A DNA stretch of 64,000 bases. Source: Streptomyces sp. NBC_00094. Lineage in GTDB: Bacteria > Actinomycetota > Actinomycetes > Streptomycetales > Streptomycetaceae. The DNA lies in assembly GCF_026343125.1 (NCBI RefSeq), contig NZ_JAPEMB010000001.1:5213501-5277500 (forward strand), given 5' to 3'. The position numbers were made by a program, and so were the translations under genes. The stretch's first letter is position 1; each line of letters starts with the position of its first letter. Under the pieces are notes generated by a model that made no database searches, was not told the origin of the DNA, and was given only the letters and a program-made list of their open reading frames with translations. Shown in pieces: positions 50,543 to 58,511 of the stretch.

Positions 50543-50701
50543 GAGGTCAAGGGGTGCGGCGCCGTCTACTCGGGGTGACCGTGGGTAGCAAGCCCTGCCA
50601 CCGGCCTGTCATCACTTCGGGTGAAACTTTGGCCTACGCTTGCGGAGCGCGACCCTCGGTTGTCACTCTGTAGCTGTCAGTCAACCTGAGGGGAGTGTCC
50701 A

Positions 50702-51454
50702 GTGACATTCGGTGAGCAGCCCGCCTATTTGCGCGTGGCGAGCGATCTGCGGGAGAAGATCGCCAACGGCTCGCTTCCGCCGCACACCCGTCTCCCGTCG
50801 CAGGCTCGCATCCGCGAGGAGTACGGGGTCTCGGACACCGTCGCGCTGGAGGCCCGCAAGGTGCTCATGGCCGAGGGGCTCGTGGAGGGCCGGTCCGGCT
50901 CGGGGACGTACGTGCGGGAGCGCCCGGTGCCGCGCAGGATCGCCCGCTCCGGGTATCGCCCGGTGTCCGGCGCCACCCCGTTCCGGCAGGAGCAGGCGGC
51001 CGAAGGGGCCCGGGGGACCTGGGAGTCGAGCAGCGAGCAGGAGCCGGCGAGCGCCGAGGTGGCCGCCCGGCTGGACATCGAGCCGGGTGAGCGCGTGATG
51101 CGCACGAGGTACGTGTACCGGGACGGCGGCGAGCCCATGATGGTCTCCACCTCCTGGGAGCCCCTCACGATCACCGGCCGGACGCCCGTGATGCTGCCCG
51201 AGGAGGGCCCGTTGGGCGGCTGCGGTGTCGTCGAGCGGATGGCGGCCATCGACGTCGTCGTGGACAACGTGGTGGAGGAGGTCGGCGCCCGCCCCGGGCT
51301 CGCCGAGGAGCTCCTGGCGCTCGGCGGGGTGCCGGGTCATGTGGTCATGGTCGTCGAGCGGACGTACTACGCCTCGGGGCGGGCCGTCGAGACGGCGGAC
51401 GTGGTGGTTCCGGCCGACCGGTACCGCATCGCGTACCACCTGCCGGTCCGGTGA
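50702..51454 (+). CDS. GntR-family regulator (HutC/UTRA type)
   Basis: The 250-residue protein starts at GTG 50702 after GAGGGGAG. The winged HTH is in residues 1-75 ('YLRVASDLREKIANGSLPPH', 'LPSQARIREEYGVSDTVALE', 'GSGTYVRER') and the UTRA effector domain from about 95 ('IEPGERVMRTRYVYRDGGEP', 'VERTYYASGRAVETADVVVP'). UTRA proteins sense sugars, amino sugars or amino acids. It is divergent from the chitinase but DasR itself is elsewhere, so its target may be itself or the downstream permease. The 322 bp to the next gene are gene-free. Confidence 0.9.
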   Translation: MTFGEQPAYLRVASDLREKIANGSLPPHTRLPSQARIREEYGVSDTVALEARKVLMAEGLVEGRSGSGTYVRERPVPRRIARSGYRPVSGATPFRQEQAAEGARGTWESSSEQEPASAEVAARLDIEPGERVMRTRYVYRDGGEPMMVSTSWEPLTITGRTPVMLPEEGPLGGCGVVERMAAIDVVVDNVVEEVGARPGLAEELLALGGVPGHVVMVVERTYYASGRAVETADVVVPADRYRIAYHLPVR

Positions 51455-51648
51455 CCGACGGGCCGAGCCCCGGACGGTGTCCCTGACGGCGCATCACGCG
51501 CCGGTCCGGCGGCCGTCGGGCCCGTGCCCCGGGTCGTAGCCCTGTCCGTGCCCCTGACGGTGTCCACGGCCCCGCCCTGGGCGGTGCCGCGTTCCCCGGG
51601 CCCCGGGGCGTGCCCCGACCGGTGAGCGGGTCCGGCCGTCCGGGCGGT

Positions 51649-51695
51649 GTGACCGCGAGTTAACGGCGCGTCAGGCCGTGTAACCGCCCGGCAAT
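51649..51695 (+). promoter_or_regulatory. possible GlnR-type nitrogen-control site
   Basis: Two GTnAC-n6 half-site pairs occur: GTGAC-n6-TTAAC (51649-51664) and GTAAC-n6-GCAAT (51680-51695), 15 bp apart. The a-sites match the GlnR consensus gTnAC and the b-sites partly match GaAAC. They lie about 82 bp before a nucleobase/allantoin-type permease. Function is inferred. Confidence 0.4.
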
Positions 51696-51776
51696 CGCGG
51701 GCCGCGACGGGACGTCATGCCCGGCTCCTACCTTCCTGGTCCGTACCCGCGATCAGGTCGGACGACAGGAACCCTC

Positions 51777-53558
51777 ATGACGGACACGGTCACCACGCCC
51801 ACCCCGGAGCCGGGTGGGGACACCTCCCAGGCCCTCGCGGCCCCGGGGGAGGTCGCAGCGCCGCCCGGGCCCCGGCGAAGCTACGCCAAGCTGGCCGCGG
51901 ACGAGAGCCGCGAGGACTACTCGCTGCGCTACGCGCCGCACTCCTTCCGGCGCTGGTCGCCCGGCACCGTGGCCGGTACCGCCCTCGGTGGTATCGCCTA
52001 CCTCGCGGACTTCGCGATCGGCGCCTCGATCGTCTTCACCTACGGCTTCGGCAGCGGCCTCGCCTCGATCCTCACCGCCGCCGCGATCATCTTCCTCACC
52101 GGCATCCCCATCGCCCGGGCCTGCGCGACGTACGGCCTGGACATGGACCTGATCACGCGGGGCGCCGGCTTCGGCTACTTCGGCTCCACTCTGACCTCCC
52201 TGATCTACGCCTCCTTCACCTTCATCTTCTTCGCGCTCGAAGGCTCGATCATGGCCCAGGCCATGCACCAGGCCGTCGGCCTCCCGGTCGAGGTCGGCTA
52301 CCTGGTCACGACGCTGATCGTCATCCCGATCGTCTTCCGCGGGATGGGCGCGCTGGCCAAGGTGCAGGCCTGGACGCAGCCGGTCTGGATCGTCGGCATG
52401 GTGCTGCCCTTCGTCGTCCTCGCCTTCGAGGCCCCCGATGCCTGGGGCGCCTTCGGCTCCTTCGGCGGTACGGAGGGTGCCGGCGCGGGCTTCTCGTGGA
52501 TCGGCTTCGGGCTCGGCACGGGCGTCGCGCTCTCCCTGATCGCACAGATCGGCGAGCAGGCCGACTACCTGCGCTTCATGCCCGCGAAGACGGAGGCCAC
52601 CAGGCGCCGATGGAACCTCGCCGTGCTCGCCGCCGGCCCCGGCTGGGTCGTCATCGGCGCGGCCAAGCAGCTCGGCGGCGCCTTCCTCGCCTTCGTCGCC
52701 CTGGAGGCCGTCGGCAAGACCCACGCCCTGGAGCCGATCGCTCCGCAGATCGAGGCGCTCAAGCCCTGGCTGGGCACGTTCGCCCTGCCCGCCGCCGCGC
52801 TCTTCGTGATCGTCTCCCAGGTGAAGATCAACGTCACCAACGCCTACAGCGGCTCGCTGTCCTGGTCGAACTTCTTCTCCCGCGTCACCCACCGCCACCC
52901 CGGCCGCGTCTGGTACATCTTCCTCAACCTCGCCATCGCGCTGACGTTGATGGAGATGAACATGTTCGCGGCCCTCAACAAGCTGCTCGGGTTCTACTCC
53001 AACGTCGGCATCGCCTGGATCGTGGCCGTCGCCGCCGACCTCGTCATCAACAAGCGGGCCGGCTGGAGCCCCCCGTACATCGAGTTCAAGCGCGCCTACC
53101 TGTACGCCGTGAACCCGGCCGGCTTCGGGGCCATGGCCATCGCCTCGGTCGTCTCGATCCTCGCCTTCTTCGGTCTCTTCGGCAGATACGCGGAGGCGTT
53201 CTCCACCTTCATCGCCGCCGGTCTCGCCCTCGTCCTCTGCCCGCTGATCGCCTGGGCGACCAAGGGCCGCTACTACCTCGCCCGCCCGAACCCGGTCACC
53301 GGACCCGGAGCGGATGTGGTCGACGAGCGGGCGACCCACACCTGCGCGGAGTGCGAGACGGCGTACGAGCTGCCCGACATCGCCGACTGCCCGGTGCGGT
53401 CCGGGCCCGTCTGCTCCCTCTGCTGCTCGCTCGACGCCGACTGCGGCGACGTCTGCCGCAAGGACCCCCGCGGTGCCGGCGCCCCCGTCCTGATGCCGCT
53501 GCCGACCGTCCCCAAGGCCACCCCCAAGGCTGTCTCCGAGGCCCTGCCCGGGGCGTGA
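51777..53558 (+). CDS. NCS1-family nucleobase/allantoin-type permease with Cys-rich C-terminal domain
   Basis: The 593-residue protein starts at the ATG at 51777 behind ACAGGA. It has about 12 TM helices of the purine-cytosine permease family, with 'RRWSPGTVAGTALGGIAYLA', 'LDMDLITRGAGFGYFGSTLT' and 'QVKINVTNAYSGSLSWSNFF'. After the last helix comes a soluble tail with nine cysteines ('HTCAECETAYELPDIADCPV', 'CSLCCSLDADCGDVCRK') that looks like a metal-binding domain, then a short Pro/Lys tail. A similar Cys block occurs, as I recall, in transporters fused to histidine kinases. Here no kinase follows. Confidence 0.88.
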   Translation: MTDTVTTPTPEPGGDTSQALAAPGEVAAPPGPRRSYAKLAADESREDYSLRYAPHSFRRWSPGTVAGTALGGIAYLADFAIGASIVFTYGFGSGLASILTAAAIIFLTGIPIARACATYGLDMDLITRGAGFGYFGSTLTSLIYASFTFIFFALEGSIMAQAMHQAVGLPVEVGYLVTTLIVIPIVFRGMGALAKVQAWTQPVWIVGMVLPFVVLAFEAPDAWGAFGSFGGTEGAGAGFSWIGFGLGTGVALSLIAQIGEQADYLRFMPAKTEATRRRWNLAVLAAGPGWVVIGAAKQLGGAFLAFVALEAVGKTHALEPIAPQIEALKPWLGTFALPAAALFVIVSQVKINVTNAYSGSLSWSNFFSRVTHRHPGRVWYIFLNLAIALTLMEMNMFAALNKLLGFYSNVGIAWIVAVAADLVINKRAGWSPPYIEFKRAYLYAVNPAGFGAMAIASVVSILAFFGLFGRYAEAFSTFIAAGLALVLCPLIAWATKGRYYLARPNPVTGPGADVVDERATHTCAECETAYELPDIADCPVRSGPVCSLCCSLDADCGDVCRKDPRGAGAPVLMPLPTVPKATPKAVSEALPGA

Positions 53559-53713
53559 GCTTCGGCCTCCCTCCGTCGGTTACCGGCCGATCCGTATCTC
53601 TTTGTGAAAACACATATCCGCTGTGTAAAGGTCAGGCGTAAGCTCCGGCATATGCGGATTGCGGTTTCCCGGAGAGCGTTGGAGACGCCCGGACCGGCGG
53701 AGGGAGAAGCCTG

Positions 53714-53893
53714 ATGAGCGACAGCGGCGCCGTTCTTCCCTGGCTTGTCATACGGCAGGACGACAACGGCAACCGCTACCGCGTGGGGCGGTACGCGACC
53801 AGGGACGAGGCCCAGAAGATCGCGGACAGCCTCGACGACAGCGGTCACCAGCAGCTCTACTGGATCGAGCGCGTCGGCAGCCCGGCCCTCTGA
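53714..53893 (+). CDS. small SPOR-domain-like protein
   Basis: A 59-residue protein beginning 'MSDSGAVLPWLVIRQDDNGN' and ending 'HQQLYWIERVGSPAL', with ATG after GGAGAAG. The pattern W-x-V-x(n)-R-V-G-x-Y-A-T-R-D-E-A-Q-K-I-A-D-S resembles a minimal SPOR fold, normally a binder of denuded septal glycan. Without a signal peptide it is presumably cytoplasmic, so that activity is unlikely. Conserved in Streptomyces as far as I recall. Confidence 0.75.
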   Translation: MSDSGAVLPWLVIRQDDNGNRYRVGRYATRDEAQKIADSLDDSGHQQLYWIERVGSPAL

Positions 53894-53933
53894 GCCCGGT
53901 GGGCACCGCCCGGCGCGGACTACGCTCGCGCCC

Positions 53934-54407
53934 ATGACGGAACGCACCACCGACCCCACCGCACCCCACGAGCACCACCACGCCGACGACCCCGGTGTCG
54001 TGGTCGTCGTCGCGGGAGCCGTGTACGACCGGGGGCGCCTGCTTGCCGCGCGCCGCAGCGCCCCCGTCGAGCTCGCCGGCCGCTGGGAGCTGCCCGGCGG
54101 CAAGCTCGAACCGGGCGAGATCCCCGAAGAGGCCCTGGTCAGAGAGTTGCGCGAGGAGCTCGGCGTCGAGGCCGAACCGGGGGAGCGCATCCCCGGCGAG
54201 TGGCCATTGAAGCCCGGGTACGTGCTCCGGGTGTGGACCGTCCGGCTGCTCTCCGGCGAGCCGCGCCCCCTGGAGGACCACGACGAACTCCGCTGGCTCT
54301 CCCGGCACGAGCTGGACTCGGTCGACTGGCTCGATCAGGACCGCCCCGCCGTCGCCGAGGCCGCGCTGAGGCTGCCGGCGGCGCCCGCCGACGGAGCGCG
54401 CGGCTGA
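53934..54407 (+). CDS. NUDIX hydrolase (MutT-like)
   Basis: The 157-residue protein starts at the ATG at 53934. The Nudix box 'GGKLEPGEIPEEALVRELRE' continues into 'ELGVE', and 'VVVVVAGAVYDRGRLLAARR' and 'RWELPGGKLEPGE' precede it. MutT-type enzymes remove oxidised dNTPs such as 8-oxo-dGTP or other nucleoside diphosphate derivatives. It has an unusual His-rich segment near the N-terminus ('PHEHHHADD'). Confidence 0.93.
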   Translation: MTERTTDPTAPHEHHHADDPGVVVVVAGAVYDRGRLLAARRSAPVELAGRWELPGGKLEPGEIPEEALVRELREELGVEAEPGERIPGEWPLKPGYVLRVWTVRLLSGEPRPLEDHDELRWLSRHELDSVDWLDQDRPAVAEAALRLPAAPADGARG

Positions 54408-54550
54408 GTCTCTACGCCGTTCGCGCCACCGTGCGCCCGCTGCTGCGCCCGACACGATATCCCGCGCCAATTATCGGGTATGTCCTGATTGTGCCCCTGG
54501 AAGGGGACGTGCGCCTTCCTGCTTTCACACGGCTGGGGAAGTGATCGGGT

Positions 54551-54973
54551 GTGATCGACACCGACGGCGACTGTGCCGAGTGGAACTTCCCGGCAGAGGC
54601 CAATGCCGTGCGCGCCGCCCGCCACGCGGTGCGCGAGACCCTGAGGGTCTGGGAGCTCGACGCCGCCCTCGTCGATGTGACCGTCCTGCTGGTCAGCGAG
54701 CTGGTGACCAACTCCCTGCGGTACGCCTCCGGGCCCATCGGCGTCCGCCTGGTCCGCCCCCGCCGCGACGGCGCCGCCCCCGTCCCGCACCCGGCGCTGC
54801 TCGTGGAGGTTTCGGATCCGCTTCCGGATCCTCCGACGGAGAGGCCCGCGGGACCGGAGGACGAAGGGGGGCGCGGACTCGGTCTCGTGGCCTGTTCTGC
54901 ACGGCGCTGGGGGACCCGTAAAGGAAGTACGGGCAAAACCGTATGGTTCGAGCTGGCTCTCCCTGGTGAGTAA
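54551..54973 (+). CDS. ATP-binding protein of the anti-sigma kinase (RsbW-like HATPase) family
   Basis: The 140-residue protein starts at GTG 54551. It consists of a single HATPase_c domain: N-box 'LLVSELVTNSLRYASGPIGV', G1 region 'DEGGRGLGLVACSARRWGTR', and end 'GKTVWFELALPGE'. Streptomyces has dozens of these regulators, which phosphorylate anti-anti-sigma factors or bind sigma factors. The PAS-GAF-SpoIIE protein encoded next is a plausible partner-switching companion. Confidence 0.88.
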   Translation: MIDTDGDCAEWNFPAEANAVRAARHAVRETLRVWELDAALVDVTVLLVSELVTNSLRYASGPIGVRLVRPRRDGAAPVPHPALLVEVSDPLPDPPTERPAGPEDEGGRGLGLVACSARRWGTRKGSTGKTVWFELALPGE

Positions 54974-55117
54974 ACAGGGTGGGACAACGATCACCGGTAC
55001 TCGGGCCGCAACGAACGAGACCACCCTGTGATCGGGAACGTCGTGCCGTCGGGGCCTGCCGTATTGAATACTGCGGGCATGGCCGGTCCGGTGCGGTGAG
55101 CTGGAGGGGACGGTCGC

Positions 55118-57685
55118 GTGAGCGAGATATCCGAGACGGCGAGCGGCGTCGTGTGGCAGAGCAGCCCGCCCGGCTCCCTCTATGACTACATCCGGGTCGC
55201 GTCCTTCTCGATCGGGCCCGACGGCCTCGTCGAGCAGTGGAGCAGGCGGGCCGTCGACCTCTTCGGCGTCACCGCCGAGGAGGCCAGGGGCAAGGACCCG
55301 GTCGAGGCCTTCATGCCCGCCGACCTGCGAGAGCGCGGTCACCGGCGGGTCAGGGAGATCCTCGACGGCAAGGAATGGACGGGCCTCGTCCCCTTCCGAA
55401 TGCCGGGCGAGGAGCAGCCCCGCGGCGTCGCCGAGATGTACGTCATGCCGAGCGAGACCGAGTCCGGGGAGCGGGCCGCGCTGTGCATCGTCGTCGATGT
55501 GCGCGCCCTCCGCCGGATCGAGACCGACCTCGCCGCCTCGCAGGCGATTTTCGGTCAATCTCCCTTCGGCTTTCTCCTCTTCGGCACCGATCTCACCGTG
55601 CAGCGGGCCAATCAGCGCTTCGCCACCGTCTTCGGCGGCACCGCCGACGACCACCGGGGCCGGACCGTCCACGACTACCTCGCCCGGTCCGAGGCCGACC
55701 GGATGACCGCCGCCCTCCGGCGGGTACTGGAGACCGGGGAGTCCGTCACCGACCTCCAGATCGTCGGCGCCGCGCCCGGCGCCAGGGACCGCCGTCACTG
55801 GTCGATCAACCTCTACCGGGTGCACAGCGGAACGGGCCGCCCGATCGGCGTCGCGGGCCTCGGCATCGACGTCACCCGCCGCCACAACGCGGCCCGCGAA
55901 GCAGCCAGCGCCCGCCGCAACCTCGCCCTCCTCAACGAGGCCGGCGCCCGCATCGGCAACTCCCTCGACCTGGAGGCCACCGCCCGCGAGCTCCTCGACG
56001 TCGCCGTCCCCGGCTTCTGCGACCTCGCCTCCGTCGACCTCTACCAAGGCCTGCTGACCGGCGACGAGGCACCGCCCGGCCGCTGGGGGAACTCCCACGA
56101 CGTCGGCTACGGGGCGGGCAGCGCCGAGCTCCGCAGGGTCGCCTTCGCCAGCGCCGTCTCGGACACCCCCCTCAGAACCGACGAGGGGCACGCGCCGGGC
56201 GGCGGCTGTTGCGGACCCGTACCGATCGAGGTCGGGGCCGTCCACCGCTACCCCTTCAACTCGCCGTGCGCCGGGGCCCTGCGGACCGGCCGCATCCGGA
56301 CGGTGCCGGGCGCCGAGGGCGAGCTCGTCCGATCCACCCTGGTCGTCCCGATGGTCGCCCACGACACCGTCGTCGGCCTCGTCCAGTTCTCCCGCACCAA
56401 GGGCAGCGAGCCCTTCGGAGAGCGGGACCGGGCCCTCGCCGTCGAACTCGCGGCCCGCGCCGCCGTCTGCATCGACAACGCACGCCTCTACCGCCGCGAG
56501 CACGAGCGGGCCCTCATCCTCCAGCGCAGCCTGCTCCCGCCCGGCGACCCCGAGGCCGCGGGCCTCGACATCGCCTGCCGCTACCTCCCCGGCGCCGCCG
56601 CCACCGAGGTCGGCGGCGACTGGTTCGACGTCATCGAACTGCCCGGGCACCGCACCGCCCTCGTCATCGGGGACGTCATGGGGCGCGGCCTGCGCGCCGC
56701 CGTCGCCATGGGTGAACTGCGCACCGCCGTCCGCACCCTCGCCCAACTCGACCTGGAGCCGGCCGAGGTCCTCTCCCACCTCGACGAGATCGCCCGCGGC
56801 CTCGGCGCCCCCATCGGCACCCAGCAGTCCCGCACGCACAAGTCCCGCGGCCCCGAACTCTCCGAGGTCTACCTCGCCACCTGCGTCTACGCGGTGTACG
56901 ACCCGGTCACCCGCCGCTGCACCTTCGCCAACGCGGGCCACCTCCCGCCCGTCCTCGTCGAACCCGGCGAGGAGGCCCTGCTGCTCGACGTACCCCCCGG
57001 GATGCCGCTCGGGGTCGGCGGCGAACCCTTCGAGGAGGTCGAGGTCGAACTCCCCGAGGGCGCCCTCCTCGCCCTCTACACCGACGGGCTCGTCGAATCC
57101 CGCGACCATCCCCTGGACGAGGGGCTCAGCGCCTTCCGGCGCGCCCTCACCGATCCGGCGCGCCCGCTCGAAGACGTCTGCGACCGGGTCCTGACCAGCC
57201 TGGACACCGGACACGGCGAGGACGACATCGCCCTCCTCATGGCCAGGATCCAGGGCCTGCCCAGCGAGGCCGTGGGCGACTGGCGGCTGCCCAGGGAGCC
57301 CCGCTCGGTCGGCAAGGCCCGCGAACTGGCCCGCACCCAGCTGAAGGAGTGGGACCTCGAACCGCTCGTCGACACCGTCGAACTCCTCGTCAGCGAGCTC
57401 GTCACCAACGCGCTGCGCTACGGCGAGGGAGAGATCCGGCTGCGCCTGCTGCGCGACCGCACCCTCGTCTGCGAGGTCTGGGACGCGGGCCTGGTCCAGC
57501 CCCGGCGCCGACGTGCCCGGGACACCGACGAGGGAGGACGGGGCCTCCAACTGGTCGGGCTGCTCAGCTCCTCCTGGGGATCCCGCCGCACCCCGCGCGG
57601 CAAGACCGTCTGGTTCGAACTGGCCCTGCCGGACGGCGAGGGGACGGCGGAACCCACGGTGGAACAGCTCCTCAGCATGTTCTGA
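55118..57685 (+). CDS. PAS-PAS-GAF-SpoIIE phosphatase-HATPase sensor protein
   Basis: The 855-residue cytoplasmic signalling protein starts at GTG 55118. PAS-like sensors (about residues 25-125 and 135-255, 'ASFSIGPDGLVEQWSRRAVD', 'QSPFGFLLFGTDLTVQRANQ') come first. A GAF domain (about 270-455) contains several Cys ('GGGCCGPVP', 'NSPCAGALRTG') that could bind a cofactor. The SpoIIE phosphatase ('CRYLPGAAATEVGGDWFDVI', 'VIGDVMGRGLRAAVAMGELR', 'LYTDGLVESRDHPLDEG', 'GEDDIALLMARIQ') is followed by a HATPase domain ('LLVSELVTNALRYGEGEIRL'). Confidence 0.93.
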   Translation: MSEISETASGVVWQSSPPGSLYDYIRVASFSIGPDGLVEQWSRRAVDLFGVTAEEARGKDPVEAFMPADLRERGHRRVREILDGKEWTGLVPFRMPGEEQPRGVAEMYVMPSETESGERAALCIVVDVRALRRIETDLAASQAIFGQSPFGFLLFGTDLTVQRANQRFATVFGGTADDHRGRTVHDYLARSEADRMTAALRRVLETGESVTDLQIVGAAPGARDRRHWSINLYRVHSGTGRPIGVAGLGIDVTRRHNAAREAASARRNLALLNEAGARIGNSLDLEATARELLDVAVPGFCDLASVDLYQGLLTGDEAPPGRWGNSHDVGYGAGSAELRRVAFASAVSDTPLRTDEGHAPGGGCCGPVPIEVGAVHRYPFNSPCAGALRTGRIRTVPGAEGELVRSTLVVPMVAHDTVVGLVQFSRTKGSEPFGERDRALAVELAARAAVCIDNARLYRREHERALILQRSLLPPGDPEAAGLDIACRYLPGAAATEVGGDWFDVIELPGHRTALVIGDVMGRGLRAAVAMGELRTAVRTLAQLDLEPAEVLSHLDEIARGLGAPIGTQQSRTHKSRGPELSEVYLATCVYAVYDPVTRRCTFANAGHLPPVLVEPGEEALLLDVPPGMPLGVGGEPFEEVEVELPEGALLALYTDGLVESRDHPLDEGLSAFRRALTDPARPLEDVCDRVLTSLDTGHGEDDIALLMARIQGLPSEAVGDWRLPREPRSVGKARELARTQLKEWDLEPLVDTVELLVSELVTNALRYGEGEIRLRLLRDRTLVCEVWDAGLVQPRRRRARDTDEGGRGLQLVGLLSSSWGSRRTPRGKTVWFELALPDGEGTAEPTVEQLLSMF

Positions 57686-57753
57686 CCGCCGCCACCCGCC
57701 GAGAACCGACCACCGGAGCCCGGCCAGGACCAAGCGCGCGAGCCAGGACCCGC

Positions 57754-58461
57754 TCAGCCCTTGAGCGCGGCCAGCCTGGCCTCGATCTCCGCGCTGTCGC
57801 CCAGGGCGTCCAACTGCTCGAACTGGGCGTCCAGCGAGGAGGCGGCGAGCTCCTGCTTGCCCAGCGCCTTCGCCTCCTCGCGGCGCACCTTGTCCTCGAA
57901 GCGGCTCAGCTCGCTGGTCGGGTCGAGCACGTCGATGCCCTTCACCGCGTCCATCATGCGGTTCTGCGCCTGCGCCGACTTGGCCCGCGCGACCAGCTCG
58001 TCGCGCTTCGCCCGCAACTCGCCGAGCTTGCCCTTCATCTGGTCGAGGCCGGTCCTGAGCTTGTCCACCACCTCGGTCTGCGAGGCGATCGTCGGCTCCG
58101 CCGTCCGCGCCTCCTTCTCCGACTGGAGCTGGCGGCCCAGCGCCACCTTCGCCAGGTTGTCGAAGCGGTCCGCCTCCGCCGCCTGCCCGCCGGCCCGCAG
58201 TTCGTCCGCCTTCCGGCTGGCGGCCAGCGCCTTGCCGCCCCACTCCTTCGCCGCGTCCACGTCCTCCTGGTGGTCCTGCTCCATCAGCCGGAGGTTGCCG
58301 ATGGTCGCGGCCACCGCCTCCTCCGCCTCCGAGATGTTGGACGAGTAGTCGCGGATCAGCTGGTCCAGCATCTTCTGCGGATCCTCCGCCTGGTCCAGCA
58401 GCGCGTTGATGTTGGCCTTCGCCAGCTGGGTGACCCGGCCGAGGATGGTCTGCTTGCTCAT
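57754..58461 (-). CDS. pspA: PspA/IM30 family envelope-stress protein
   Basis: The 235-residue protein starts at the ATG at 58461 ('MSKQTILGRVTQLAKANINA'). It is nearly all coiled coil and ends 'DAQFEQLDALGDSAEIEARL'. PspA/Vipp1 proteins are ESCRT-III relatives that assemble on damaged membranes to keep the proton gradient. The GGAGAAG ribosome binding site is 6 bases upstream. It is downstream of the TPM-domain gene, with which it is probably co-transcribed. Confidence 0.93.
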   Translation of the reverse strand: MSKQTILGRVTQLAKANINALLDQAEDPQKMLDQLIRDYSSNISEAEEAVAATIGNLRLMEQDHQEDVDAAKEWGGKALAASRKADELRAGGQAAEADRFDNLAKVALGRQLQSEKEARTAEPTIASQTEVVDKLRTGLDQMKGKLGELRAKRDELVARAKSAQAQNRMMDAVKGIDVLDPTSELSRFEDKVRREEAKALGKQELAASSLDAQFEQLDALGDSAEIEARLAALKG

Positions 58462-58511
58462 GGCTCTTCTCCTTGAGAGGGACAGAAAAAGGGACACGGA
58501 CCGTGCGGTCC

